Positions 48,525 to 57,927 of a stretch of 64,000 bases of DNA are shown piece after piece (positions within the stretch are counted from its first letter, which is position 1; every line of letters starts with the position of its first letter). The position numbers and the translations under genes were made by a program. The DNA is from CAWHQZ01 sp963831645. GTDB taxonomy: Bacteria > Pseudomonadota > Alphaproteobacteria > Rhizobiales > Aestuariivirgaceae. Location: assembly GCA_963831645.1 (NCBI GenBank), contig CAWHQZ010000013.1:248001-312000 (forward strand), in the 5' to 3' direction. The notes beneath the pieces were generated by a model. It was not told the origin of the DNA. It worked only from the letters and a program-made list of their open reading frames with translations, and made no database searches.

Positions 48525-49778
48525 ATGAGGCGCACGACCAGGGACCACCACACGCGGGGAAAGCGTCCGCGACTTCATAGTCCGGTCGGCTTGCGTCTCT
48601 GCCGCCCGCGGAACGCAGATCGGGCCTCGCTTCTGGCCGGGACTGCTCTTGTCTCGACTCTGCTTCTGGCCTGCCTGCTTGGATCAAATTCCGCCCAGGC
48701 GGTTTCCTGTACCCAGCCTCCGCCTCCTGCCCCGATCAATCTCGATGTCAACCTCAATGTCAACGACAAGATTATTTGCGTAAACACCGAGCCGCGCACC
48801 AATCCACCCAATCCCGGCGATCCCGGCGGCAACACGATTGAGCTCTCGACGATCGGCAAAAATCATCGCATTGACCTCTACAACAGCGGTCTTCTCACCG
48901 CTTCCGAAGCTGGAATCTTCGCCAGTACCGCAGGGAAGCACAGCCTCATAACAATTGAAAATGTCGGCGAGATAGTCTCGGGATTGGACGTCGACTCCTA
49001 TTCTTCCGGCATCCAGGCGCAAACCTCTGGCCAGAACAGCGACATCATCATCAACAACAGCGGCGATATCGATTCTCTCGGGTACTCTTTTTCTTTTTAT
49101 GCCGACCCGACCGCAGCGATCTTTGCCCGCACCTACGGTGATGCCAGTTCAGTTATCATCAACAACGACGCCGAAATTTTTGCCAGAGAATCCGGCATCG
49201 TTGTAGATACATCTGGCGCCAACAGTCCGGTCCTCGTGACGAACGCCGCGGGCGCAAAGGTCTACGCCGCATACGATCGGAGTGGAACCGGCATATTTGT
49301 GAGAACTCGCGGGGACGATAGCAGCGCCACAGTGATCAATGCCGGCGACATTCTTGCCGACACCCTCCCTGATCCCTACGTGGGTGAGTTTAGCGATGGA
49401 ATTCTCGTCGATACCCAAGGAAATCGAAGCCCCATAGAAATCACGAACAGCGGGACCGTAATCAAGGGAGACTATGGCGGCCAAGCCTTTCTCGTATCGG
49501 GTAGTTCCAGTGGAGATGACAGCCCAATCACCATCATCAACACTGGTATAATAGACGGCCCCGATTTGAGCGTTGTCGGCATTCACGCTCAGAGCTTCGG
49601 CTACCGTAGTGGGGTAACGGTACAAAATCACGGTGTAGTGAACTACGGCGATTGCCGGCCCTTTGCGTGCGAGTTTGGAATCTCGACAACTACGGGCATC
49701 GCATACTCCCCTATTCTTATTGAGAATACAGGCGAAGTTTACGCGGTTAATCTCGGCATAGCCGCAAGCGCAAAATGA
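48525..49778 (+). CDS. Exported beta-solenoid repeat protein, no barrel domain
   Basis: 417 residues from ATG 48525. A basic start, then a signal-like segment (ASLLAGTALVSTLLLACLLG, SNSAQA) precedes a long passenger rich in Asn, Gly, Ser and Ile. Degenerate ~20-30 residue units recur: LYNSGLLTASEAGIFASTAG, IENVGEIVSGLD, INNSGDIDSLG, INAGDILADT, ITNSGTVIKGD, INTGIIDGPD, IENTGEVYAVN. This is the pattern of right-handed beta-helices in autotransporter passengers. No C-terminal barrel follows, and the base composition is visibly more AT-rich than its neighbours, hinting at transfer. Function unknown. Confidence 0.65.
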   Translation: MRRTTRDHHTRGKRPRLHSPVGLRLCRPRNADRASLLAGTALVSTLLLACLLGSNSAQAVSCTQPPPPAPINLDVNLNVNDKIICVNTEPRTNPPNPGDPGGNTIELSTIGKNHRIDLYNSGLLTASEAGIFASTAGKHSLITIENVGEIVSGLDVDSYSSGIQAQTSGQNSDIIINNSGDIDSLGYSFSFYADPTAAIFARTYGDASSVIINNDAEIFARESGIVVDTSGANSPVLVTNAAGAKVYAAYDRSGTGIFVRTRGDDSSATVINAGDILADTLPDPYVGEFSDGILVDTQGNRSPIEITNSGTVIKGDYGGQAFLVSGSSSGDDSPITIINTGIIDGPDLSVVGIHAQSFGYRSGVTVQNHGVVNYGDCRPFACEFGISTTTGIAYSPILIENTGEVYAVNLGIAASAK

Positions 49779-50015
49779 ATCAGAATTCGGGTGCGCTTTC
49801 GGTTCAATACGGATTATGCACTGGCGTACAATGTCAGCGCGATGTACAGTCACAATAGTGGTGCTATTTCCGGCTTTAATGCGCTTACGGTTATTATGGA
49901 GAATTTCGGCATTTACAGCGCACATCGCTTGACACTGATCAGCATTGTAATGCAGCGCTTTTGGATATGTAGGTTTTTGGAACGACAATTTGAATTAATT
50001 TTTGATTTTGGCCCG
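49779..50015 (+). other. AT-rich tail with repeat-protein remnants
   Basis: Past the stop at 49778 one frame still reads HNSGAISGFNALTV and ENFGIYSAH, the same repeat style as the preceding gene, before homology fades near 49940. This suggests the repeat protein was once longer and lost its 3' part, including any barrel, by frameshift or deletion. No other gene is seen here. Confidence 0.45.
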
Positions 50016-52455
50016 TCATTGTCCGTAGCGATAAGGCTCGGTCACCATCTGTGGGGGAGAGCGGTGCAGGCTCACCATGGTGCGATCGCAGAATTGGCTG
50101 GCGGGATCGCCGCCGAGACAGGAGAGAGGCCCGGTCGCGCCGATTGAGATGTGGGCAGGCTTCCGGGGCAGGATTTCGGTCCACCAGCGCGCCATGTCCT
50201 CGTCGAGCCGCTGCTTCGCGGTCAGCAGCGGGTAGGAGTAGGGGCCGTTGGCAAGGATCGGCTGGCCGGTTCCGACGAGGGTTGTTTGCTCGCCGCGACG
50301 CAGGCTCACCGTCCACGATCCGCCGCGGTAGACGGGCCCCGCCGCAGCCTCGATCCGGACATCTTCGTAGTCCCGGTCGCCGGCATTCGCCACGGTAACC
50401 TTGAACACCGGATGAAAATTCTCGCCGGTGCACAGCTTGCCCTTGCCGCTTTGAGCCAGCTGCTTCTCCATTTCGGCGGCAGCTGCCAGGATCGCATCGC
50501 GCGAGCGCGTCTCGATTTCGCGTTCGAGTCGCCCGCGCAACTCGCCCTCGGCCATGCTCGCCGCCGCGCTGACGGTGATATCGGCGGTAAGATTGCCGAC
50601 GTTGCCGGCAAGGTCGGCCGCCGGTATCTGCGATACCGCCGACTTCGCCAGTTGCTTGGCGAGGCCGCCGGCGCCTTCCCGCATGAGTTGATCGAGGTTC
50701 GGGATATCCGGCGGAATGCCCATGCTGGCGAGGGCCGCGTCGAGGGCAAAGACGAAGATCTCTTTCGGAATCAGGTTGAACGTGAGCGCCCTCGCCAGCT
50801 CGATGACTTGCGATTTTGCCCACTGGTAGGTGCTGCCGGCCCAGTCCCAAACGCCGGTGAAGAAGTCGCCGAGTTCCTCCCAGAAGCTCTCGTCCTGTCC
50901 GTACTTTTCTTCCCAGGTGTGGCAGCCCGGCGGCCAGCGCGCGACGGATTTGAACGGATCGAACTGCACGCCTACCAGACGAATGACCGGCGCGCTGCCG
51001 GGCACTTCGGACTTGGTATAGATCTTGTAGGGCTCCTGCGGCGGCAGGCGAGCCCCATAGAAGACCCTCATCACGTTGGATGGCTGACCGACGATATCGC
51101 CGGCGCCGGTGCCGGCCACCGGCAGGACCCGGACATGGAAGATGGCGTCCTTCGCCCCGCCGGGCAGACTTCTTGGCTGCCTCGCCGGCATCGAAGACGA
51201 ACCCGCCATCGCGGTAGTCATGGCGACCCGACGCCACCAGCCCCGGCGGATTGCGGTCGCCGACGGTGGCGTTGGCGAAGCCGGGAAACGGCAGATAGCT
51301 CACCTGCCACCAGGCGCCCTCGGCATGGGGCACCTTGAGGACGTTGTAGCTGAGGAGGACCTCCTTCGAAGCGGAAGCCGGATCGACTTCGAAGTCCGCT
51401 GCCGAGGAGACCGAGCAGTCTCCGCTGCCGCACTTGTAGAGTGCCGCGCCCGGCGGATAAGTGTCGAGCGCCCTGATCGCCGTGAGCCAGTTGGATCTCA
51501 CCGCCGCTGCCGGCAGCGGCTTGAAACTGGCGAGCTTCGTGAACGTCCACGACCTGCGGGCGATCTCCGCTGTGCGCTGCAGCTCGGCTTTGGGCGGCAG
51601 CATGGCGGTCTGAAGCGCCGGCGGAGGGACGGTTTTGTCGGGTTCTTTCGGCACGCCAGCGGAGGCAGCCTGTTCAGGTGACTGCGGCGTCGACGGTTCG
51701 GCGGTCTGGGCAGGCGGAGCGTCCCCCTCGCAGGTGATGGACCGGAACGCCCTGCAGCGCCGGTCCTTGCAGATGCGCCCGTCGCCAAAGACAACCGTCT
51801 CCAGCCCACGTGTCCCCACCGACGGGTCGGCGCGGAATTTTCCCGCCCTGGCGAACTTCTGTTCGCGGCAGAACAGATCGGCGGCCGGCTTGCCGCAGTC
51901 GCGCCCCCAATGCCGGCACCAGTCGAGCAACACCCCCTTGATCTGCGGCCGATCATAGCGCGTCGAATTCGGGGTGAGCCTGACGACGGCCATCGGCGCG
52001 CTGACGGGGCGCACAGGCGATTTCGGTTTCACTGACACCGGCCGATCCGATTGCTTTGTAGTGGTCAGCGGAGGAGTTGGCCGGTCCGGGACCACTGTCG
52101 CGGCCGGCGGTGCAGTCCGCTGAGCCGCCTCTCCGGTGCAGACGATCACGCGGAAGCCGGAGCAATAGGGTTCCTTACAGAGCCTGCCATCGCCGAAGAC
52201 CAGAGTGGAGATGCCGCGCGCGCCGACGTTTTCGTCGATGCGCCAGCTTTGAGCTTTGCCGAACCCCATCTCCCGGCAGAACAATTGGGCGGCTGGAGCG
52301 CCGCAGTTCTGCGCCCAGTTGCGGCACCAGTCGAGGCGAACACCTTTGACTTTGGGGGCAACAAACGTCTGGGTGGATTGTGCAACGACTGCCGGTGCTG
52401 AATCGGCGAGGCCGCCTGCGACAACCAACAGAGCCAATAGGATCCTGCCCGGCAT
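50016..52455 (-). pseudogene. Large exported protein with paired Cys-rich repeats, one frameshift
   Basis: About 812 residues when joined, with signal peptide ILLALLVVAGGLADSAPAVV. Two ~70-residue repeats follow, each starting KGVxLDWC and ending with a GDGR..C..C..FR..C pattern: first VKGVRLDWCRNWAQNC, second IKGVLLDWCRHWGRDC, each with six Cys in matching positions. Next come a linker, a middle domain (SYLPFPGFANATVGDRN) and, after a one-base slip near 51173, AIFHVRVLPVAGTGAG, WEELGDFFTGVWDWAG, and a C-terminal domain (NAGDRDYEDVRIEAA). I do not recognise the whole protein. ATG 52455 starts the signal peptide. Confidence 0.62.
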
Positions 52456-52553
52456 CGGCAATGCCTCCGGTGGCGCGAGACTGGACCTTGGGTCAAACAC
52501 TGACAATAGAAACCTGCGGCCCAGCTTCTTTCGTTCCGCGATCCGAAGTGCAA

Positions 52554-53717
52554 TCAGCCTTCCCGCCCGGTGCCTCCGCCGCAGCGCGGACAGCCGGCCG
52601 GACTGCAGGCGCGGCACCAATCCTTCCGGCACGACGGGCAGGGCGCTTGCCCGGCGGGCTCAGTGAGATGGAGACGGTCATCGCAAACGACCCGTGTGCG
52701 CTCAATCCCGAGTCCGAAGTCGCAGGCCGGCGTCTCCATCATCCGAACCGCCGCGTGCCAGTCCAGCGCCAGGACGCGCTCGCCCTTGCGCCGCCTGATC
52801 AGCACCTGATGGCGGACCACGGGGGCGAAGAGCATCAGCCCCTGCACCCACTCGACGGTGACCCGCACGGCGTAGTTGTGGCGCAGATCCTCGAGCTTGG
52901 CGGCGAATTCGCGCTCGATCGCCGCCACCCGCATCGCCTCGCGCTGCTTGTCGGCCTCGGCCTTGTCGCCCGAGGCGGACTGAAGCGCGGCGAGCCTTGC
53001 CTGCGATGCGCGGCGCAAATCGTCGTGGTATTCGTGGACCCGGGCGCAGTCGCGGTCGAGGCGGCGGCGCATGGCGCGCAAAAAGGGTTCGAGATCGCGG
53101 CGCACCACATGTTCGACGAAGGGTTGGGCGCGCGCGGCAAGCTTCGCTCCGTCCCAGGCCTCGCCGGCCGCGTGGCGGCTGGCCGCGCCGGGCACGCACC
53201 AGTCGCCGGCGCACGCAAGCAATGCGCGAAGGCGAGCGACGATCTCCTCGTCGAGCACCGCGCCCGTGCCCTGGTTGAAACCGATCCAGACCAATCCCTC
53301 GCGCCGTTCGTCGGAAACGGCGACAAAGCGGAAGCCGAGCAGCAGGCAGCGGGTCCAGGAAGGATCGGCGCCGTTGAGGCGCCAGACGGCGTTCGCCAGC
53401 GGCATGGCGCGATCGATGAGACGCTGGACGTCGCCCGGCGGACGAACAGGGGCGCCCAGAACGCATTCGCGCTCGGCCAGCCGGCCGCGCTCGCCGAGGA
53501 GACTTGCGAAGCGGTCGAGCCAGTCGCCCTCGAGTCTGACCGGAACTGCGCCTGAGGGCAGCTGCGGGCCGAATCCGAGCCGCGCCAGCTCCGGCAGGCC
53601 GAGGGTGGCGCGCACCGGCTCGGGCGCCAGAACATCCAGCCCGTCCGGTTCGACCGGCGCTACAGCCGCACCTTCGCTTTCCATGAAGTCGGCAACGAAG
53701 TCGCGCAACGCCGTCAT
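52554..53717 (-). CDS. Zinc-ribbon protein partner of SNF2 helicase, unknown function
   Basis: A 387-residue cytoplasmic protein. No family I recognise in the first ~340 residues, which include a charged helical stretch (RLDRDCARVHEYHDDLRR to KAEADKQREAMRVAAIERE) likely to form a coiled coil. The C-terminus has CPSCRKDWCRACSPAGCPRC, a probable zinc-binding site. It starts 9 bases after the helicase stop, so the two are one operon. It may be a substrate adaptor or regulator of the helicase. Confidence 0.7.
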   Translation of the reverse strand: MTALRDFVADFMESEGAAVAPVEPDGLDVLAPEPVRATLGLPELARLGFGPQLPSGAVPVRLEGDWLDRFASLLGERGRLAERECVLGAPVRPPGDVQRLIDRAMPLANAVWRLNGADPSWTRCLLLGFRFVAVSDERREGLVWIGFNQGTGAVLDEEIVARLRALLACAGDWCVPGAASRHAAGEAWDGAKLAARAQPFVEHVVRRDLEPFLRAMRRRLDRDCARVHEYHDDLRRASQARLAALQSASGDKAEADKQREAMRVAAIEREFAAKLEDLRHNYAVRVTVEWVQGLMLFAPVVRHQVLIRRRKGERVLALDWHAAVRMMETPACDFGLGIERTRVVCDDRLHLTEPAGQAPCPSCRKDWCRACSPAGCPRCGGGTGREG

Positions 53718-53726
53718 GGCGCATCC

Positions 53727-56045
53727 TCACACGGTTTCGAAATCCTCGCCGAACAGGCTGGCGTCGAGGGCCTTGGCGTCTTCGTGCCGAAGCCGGGCCT
53801 GATCGAGCCGCGCTCCCAGCGCCTCGAAGGCCTGGCCGCGGCCCGACTCGCTCGCTTCCAGCCAGGCGTCGAGCACGAGATCGGGAAACTCGCGCTCTTC
53901 CTCCAGGCCGCCGAGAATGGCGCCGACCTCGCCGACGATGAGCTCGAACATCGAGATCTTCTCTTCGAGCAAGGTCAGCACCTTCTCCTCCAGCGAGCCG
54001 CGCGTCACGAGATTGAAGACGAACACCTCGCGGGTCTGGCCGATCCGGTCGATGCGGCCGATGCGCTGCTCGATGGTCATCGGATTCCAGGGGACGTCGA
54101 AGTTGATCAGGGTATTGCAGAACTGGATGTTGCGGCCCTCGCCGCCGGACTGCGTGCACAGCAGGATCGAAGCGGAATCCCGAAACTCGGCGACGGCGGC
54201 GTCTTTTTGCGGTCCGCTCAGGCTGCCGTCGAAGCGCGCTACGGAAACACCGGCGGCTTGCAGTCGGTGCTGGAGATGGGCCAGCGTCGCGCGGGTCTGG
54301 ACGAAAACCAGCTTCTTCTCGGCCGGACTCTTGCCCACCAGGTCGATGAGGGCCTGTTCCTTGCCGCCCGACCGGATGTCGGCCCAGCTCCGCGCAAGCC
54401 GGGACCAGGCCGGATCGCCCGGGGCCCGCTCGGCGATTCGCGCCACCGCTGCGGCAGCGGCTGCCGGTGAGGAACCGGCCGCGCCGAGCAGATGATGAAG
54501 GGTCAGGCGAATCCGCCCCGCCCCGCCGGCCGTCCCGCCTTGGGCGGCCAGGCGCCGCGCCGCCGCCGCGAGCTCGGCGTAAGCCTCCGCTTCCCCCGGC
54601 GCGCCATCTACCTTCAGCGTCGTGGCATAGCGGCGCGGCAGTTTCAGGGCCACCACGGCACGGGTGTTGCGGATCATGATTCCGCGCATGAGGCCGCGCA
54701 GAGTTTCGGAGTTGGCCGGCTGGCGCGGTTTGCCCGGCGTCATATAGGTGGCGCGAAAGCCTTTCAACGTCTTGAAGACGCCGGGCTTCAGGAGCGTCAC
54801 CAGGTTGTAGAGCTCGACGAGGTCGTTCTGCACCGGCGTCGCCGTGAGCAGCAACAGGAAGCGCTTGTTGAGCCCATCGACGAGCTGCCAGCTCTTGCCG
54901 GACCGGTCGCGCAAATGATGGGCCTCGTCGACGACGACGACGTCGAAGCTGCGCTTGCCGAGGCTGTCGGCGTGCTCGCGCCGCCGCGCCGTGGCGATCG
55001 ACGCGATGATGCGCTTCTGGTCCCAGAACGCCTGCGGCGCCTCGCGCGCCAAGTCGTCATGGGTGGTGGCGAAGGCGAGGCCGAACTTGGTCTCGAGCTC
55101 TTCGCGCCATTGACCGACGAGCGAGGCAGGCGTCAGCACCAATATGCGTTCGGCCATGCCGCGCAGCGCATATTCCTTGAGCGCCATGCCCGCTTCGATG
55201 GTCTTGCCGAGCCCGACCTCATCGGCGAGCAAAACCCGGCCGCGGAACTGTTTCAGGACCTTGCGCACGGTCTCGATCTGGTGGCGCAGCGGCGCAAAGC
55301 CCGAAAGATGCGGCAGGCACAGCAGCTCATCGAATCCCTGCGCCAGGCCGAGATAAGCAAGCCGCTCGCGCAGGCCGAACCAGCGGCCGTGCGCCTCGGG
55401 CTCGCTCGAGGCGTCCGACAGCGCCGCGAGGTCGATCTCCACCGTCAGGGGTATCTCGATGTCGATGCGCGGCAGGGATGGCGAAGGTGACGGAGGGTCC
55501 GCCGGCGCCGGATTTGTTTGCACTTTCGGCGGCGCGCCGGCTTTCTGTCTGCCGGCTGCGAGCTTTGGCGGCCGCGATGGCTTCGAGGGCGCGCGGCTAC
55601 GCAGAGGTGTTCGGCCCATGATCGCGTCGAACTGTCGCCTGAACCAGTGCAGTTGCCCATACCCGCCGGGAAAGTAGTAGAGCGCTTCCGACCAGCGGCT
55701 GAGCTGGTGGCGCTCGAGCAGCGCCTTGGCGGCTGCCGGCTGGTGGAGCTGATTGAGCACCAGGGCGCGCAACAGGAACTCGCTCGACCCTTTCGCGCGC
55801 TTGGAGAATCGCTTCAGAAAGACCTTTGCCCGCAGCGGCGCCTCGTCGAGCAACGCGGCAACGGCGGCCAACAGCAGGATTACCGGTTCGCCGGGGTAAG
55901 CCGCGACCGCTTCCTCCGCGAGCGGCAGGAAGCCCGAGCGAACGGAGCGGCCGTCGAAAGCCTCGGTCAGCCGAACAACCCAGTCCTCGACTGTCGGCGC
56001 TGGCGCCTCGAACAACGCCGGTTGCTGCAATGCTTGACCGGGCAT
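53727..56045 (-). CDS. SNF2-family (RapA/HepA-like) ATP-dependent helicase
   Basis: 772 residues. Residues 1-~170 look like helical TPR-type repeats (ALLERHQLSRWSEALYYFPG); a Pro/Lys-rich linker follows. The motor has LLADEVGLGKTIEAGMAL (motif I), LTPASLVGQWREEL (Ia), VVVVDEAHHLRD (II), LLTATPVQNDLVELYNL (III), and in lobe 2 LCTQSGGEGRNIQFCNTLIN (V) and QRIGRIDRIGQTREVF (VI). It moves on double-stranded nucleic acid rather than unwinding it. Coupled to the zinc-ribbon gene; a role in transcription recycling, repair or defence is possible. Confidence 0.88.
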   Translation of the reverse strand: MPGQALQQPALFEAPAPTVEDWVVRLTEAFDGRSVRSGFLPLAEEAVAAYPGEPVILLLAAVAALLDEAPLRAKVFLKRFSKRAKGSSEFLLRALVLNQLHQPAAAKALLERHQLSRWSEALYYFPGGYGQLHWFRRQFDAIMGRTPLRSRAPSKPSRPPKLAAGRQKAGAPPKVQTNPAPADPPSPSPSLPRIDIEIPLTVEIDLAALSDASSEPEAHGRWFGLRERLAYLGLAQGFDELLCLPHLSGFAPLRHQIETVRKVLKQFRGRVLLADEVGLGKTIEAGMALKEYALRGMAERILVLTPASLVGQWREELETKFGLAFATTHDDLAREAPQAFWDQKRIIASIATARRREHADSLGKRSFDVVVVDEAHHLRDRSGKSWQLVDGLNKRFLLLLTATPVQNDLVELYNLVTLLKPGVFKTLKGFRATYMTPGKPRQPANSETLRGLMRGIMIRNTRAVVALKLPRRYATTLKVDGAPGEAEAYAELAAAARRLAAQGGTAGGAGRIRLTLHHLLGAAGSSPAAAAAAVARIAERAPGDPAWSRLARSWADIRSGGKEQALIDLVGKSPAEKKLVFVQTRATLAHLQHRLQAAGVSVARFDGSLSGPQKDAAVAEFRDSASILLCTQSGGEGRNIQFCNTLINFDVPWNPMTIEQRIGRIDRIGQTREVFVFNLVTRGSLEEKVLTLLEEKISMFELIVGEVGAILGGLEEEREFPDLVLDAWLEASESGRGQAFEALGARLDQARLRHEDAKALDASLFGEDFETV

Positions 56046-56248
56046 CGGCCCTCGTCGGTAGATTTACGCCCTCGCAAGCGAATCACCCACTGCAATTGTC
56101 TTGATGCTCGCAGGGACATGATCGGTCTGCAATCGACATTTCTCACCGCGTGGATTTCCGGAGACAAGCAGCGGGACTGGATTGCGTGGGCGGATTGCCG
56201 CAGGCTACCCAGGTGCTAGTCTGGCCCGACGGAAAGGGAGCTCGCAAA

Positions 56249-57121
56249 ATGTACACCAAGCAGGCTCTGCGCGCCCTCGGCATCAACAGCGATCTGTCGC
56301 CGGCGCAGAAGCGCGAGCTCGATGAGGTCGGCTTCATCAGCGTCGAGGACGTGATTTCGAAGGCCCAGGCGCGGCAGATGGCCGAGGAGTTCGAGCGTCT
56401 CCACGAAGCCGAGAAGAGTACCGGCGGCCAGGAAGTCCATGTCGAGCCCGGGGCCCGCCGGCTCTCGAACATCTTCAACAAGTCGAGGGTGTTCGACCCG
56501 CTGCTCGAGATCGGGCCGGCGCTCGCCGCGGCGCACTACGTTCTCGGCGAGATCAAGGTGCACGGCGCCAACATCCGCGATCCGGTGAAGGGATATGGCC
56601 ACCAGCAGCTTCATGTCGACGTGCCGAAGAAGTTCGCCGACGACTGGTGGCTGGTGAACGCCATGATCCTGTTCGACGACATGACCCTCGACAACGGACC
56701 GACCCGGGTGATCCCCGGCTCGCACCATTGGGCGCCCATCAACGTGCCGGTGGTCAACCAGGGCGACTGGGAGCCGACGCCGCTGTCGCCAGAAGACCAG
56801 GCGCGCGTACCTGACGATCTCGATGCTCCCTATCCCGGCGAAGTCCTGGTGACGGCGCCGGCCGGCGCCGCGGTGATCCTCAACTCATCGGGCTGGCACA
56901 GCGGCACGCGCAAGAACAGCGACGCGCCGCGGCGGCTGATTCACCTTTCCTACACGCGCCGCGACCTGCCGCAGCAACTCGTCCAGCTCGATCACCTGAC
57001 CCGGGAGCTCTACGACCGGATGAGTCCCGAGCATCGCTATCTTCTCGAGATCGAGCCGCCCAGGGACGGCGACGGCGTGCTCCGTCACCCGAAACGGGCG
57101 CACAAGGGCTGGTGGAATTAG
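56249..57121 (+). CDS. Phytanoyl-CoA dioxygenase family protein
   Basis: A 290-residue Fe(II)/2-oxoglutarate oxygenase. The facial triad is visible: HVDVPKK (His and Asp) and the distal His in GWHSGTRKN, with a following Arg for 2-oxoglutarate. GPTRVIPGSHHWAP is the family loop. ATG at 56249 has AAGGGAG at 56234-56240. Hydroxylation substrate unknown. It diverges from the helicase by 203 bases, in which I saw no clear site, and is followed by the convergent higA. Confidence 0.87.
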   Translation: MYTKQALRALGINSDLSPAQKRELDEVGFISVEDVISKAQARQMAEEFERLHEAEKSTGGQEVHVEPGARRLSNIFNKSRVFDPLLEIGPALAAAHYVLGEIKVHGANIRDPVKGYGHQQLHVDVPKKFADDWWLVNAMILFDDMTLDNGPTRVIPGSHHWAPINVPVVNQGDWEPTPLSPEDQARVPDDLDAPYPGEVLVTAPAGAAVILNSSGWHSGTRKNSDAPRRLIHLSYTRRDLPQQLVQLDHLTRELYDRMSPEHRYLLEIEPPRDGDGVLRHPKRAHKGWWN

Positions 57122-57173
57122 GACGGTTTGCCGCTGGCCGTATCCGCGCGCCCCTATACGTGAGGCACGCGGC

Positions 57174-57485
57174 TCATGCCGCGCGAATGGTCGGGATGGC
57201 GCTCACGTCGATATTGCGCTCGGCCTGCCAGGTATCGTGGGCCGCCTGCATTCTCATCCAGATGCCGGCGCCATCGCCGAACAACTTGCCGAGGCGCACG
57301 GCGACCGACGGAGACACAGGTTTGCGTTCCTTGAGTATGTCGTAGAGATGCTGCCGCGAGATACCAAGCAGCTTGGCGATGTCGCTCTTGCTGCGTCCCG
57401 TAGCAGGGATGACCACCTCCCGAAGAAGCTCACCGGGGTGGGTAGGGCATCGGTTCGGATTGCGCCTGGCGGCGTACTTTTTCAT
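57174..57485 (-). CDS. higA: HigA-family antitoxin, orphan
   Basis: A 103-residue XRE-type protein: HPGELLREVVIPATGRSKSD, IAKLLGISRQHLYDILKER (helix-turn-helix), VSPSVAVRLGKLFG, and IWMRMQAAHDTWQAER. ATG 57485 is chosen, with GAGGAGAGAAG just upstream. It follows only the C-terminal scrap of a toxin (57486-57612), so it is now without a working partner here. Confidence 0.85.
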   Translation of the reverse strand: MKKYAARRNPNRCPTHPGELLREVVIPATGRSKSDIAKLLGISRQHLYDILKERKPVSPSVAVRLGKLFGDGAGIWMRMQAAHDTWQAERNIDVSAIPTIRAA

Positions 57486-57612
57486 GTCTTCTCTCCTCAG
57501 TGATATGCTCGAAATCCACTCGCCAGGCATCGCCGCCTTCAAACTCGAAGGTAATGCACCACGGGCCGTTCACATGCACCGTGTATCGATGCGGTTTGAG
57601 CCGGTGAGACGG
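57486..57612 (-). pseudogene. HigB-type toxin, C-terminal remnant
   Basis: Directly upstream of higA one frame reads RLKPHRYTVHVNGPW then CITFEFEGGDAWRVDFEHI, which fits the C-terminal half of a HigB/RelE toxin. There is no start codon and a stop lies just before it; the N-terminal half is replaced by fucU sequence in another frame. The toxin was therefore truncated by a deletion or insertion. Confidence 0.5.
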
Positions 57613-57919
57613 TGAAAATCAAAGCCCGACAGGTGCGCCAGCAGACGCGCGAACTCCTTCATGACCGGCTCGATGCGCTTGGGATTGCCGACGACTTCCA
57701 TGCGCAGGGCGGGATCGGGAACGAACTCGTCGAGCGGCAACACCGAAAGAACGGCATCGAGAACACGCGGCGCTTGCTCGCCGTCCAGACGCACCAGCCT
57801 CGGTCCGGAACTGTCGGCGGGATAATTGGCATCGACGATGGCGATCTCGTCCCCGTGACCCATGGCTCTCAGGATGCGCAGGAGGTCGGGCCGAGCAGGG
57901 GGTCGATATTCTTGAGCAT
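57570..57919 (-). pseudogene. fucU: RbsD/FucU-family sugar mutarotase, frameshifted and 3'-truncated
   Basis: ATG at 57919 gives MLKNIDPLLGP; one C is missing at about 57890, after which the frame continues DLLRILRAMGHGDEIAIVD, ANYPADSSGPRLVRLDGEQA, PRVLDAVLSVLPLDEF, MEVVGNPKRIEPVMKEFARL. FucU proteins are ~140-150 residues and end with a conserved FAFYERA..GN.I..KG region. Here that ~45-residue end is absent: the frame runs FDFHRLTGSNRIDTRCM into higB remnant sequence. FucU interconverts anomers of fucose or related sugars, matching the neighbouring sugar dehydrogenase. Confidence 0.75.
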
Positions 57920-57927
57920 GGCGGTAC

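Noticed and set aside
48525..49778. CRISPR-like or tandem DNA repeats in the repeat-protein gene
   Set aside because: The repetition is at protein level and degenerate in DNA; there is no constant repeat/spacer spacing.
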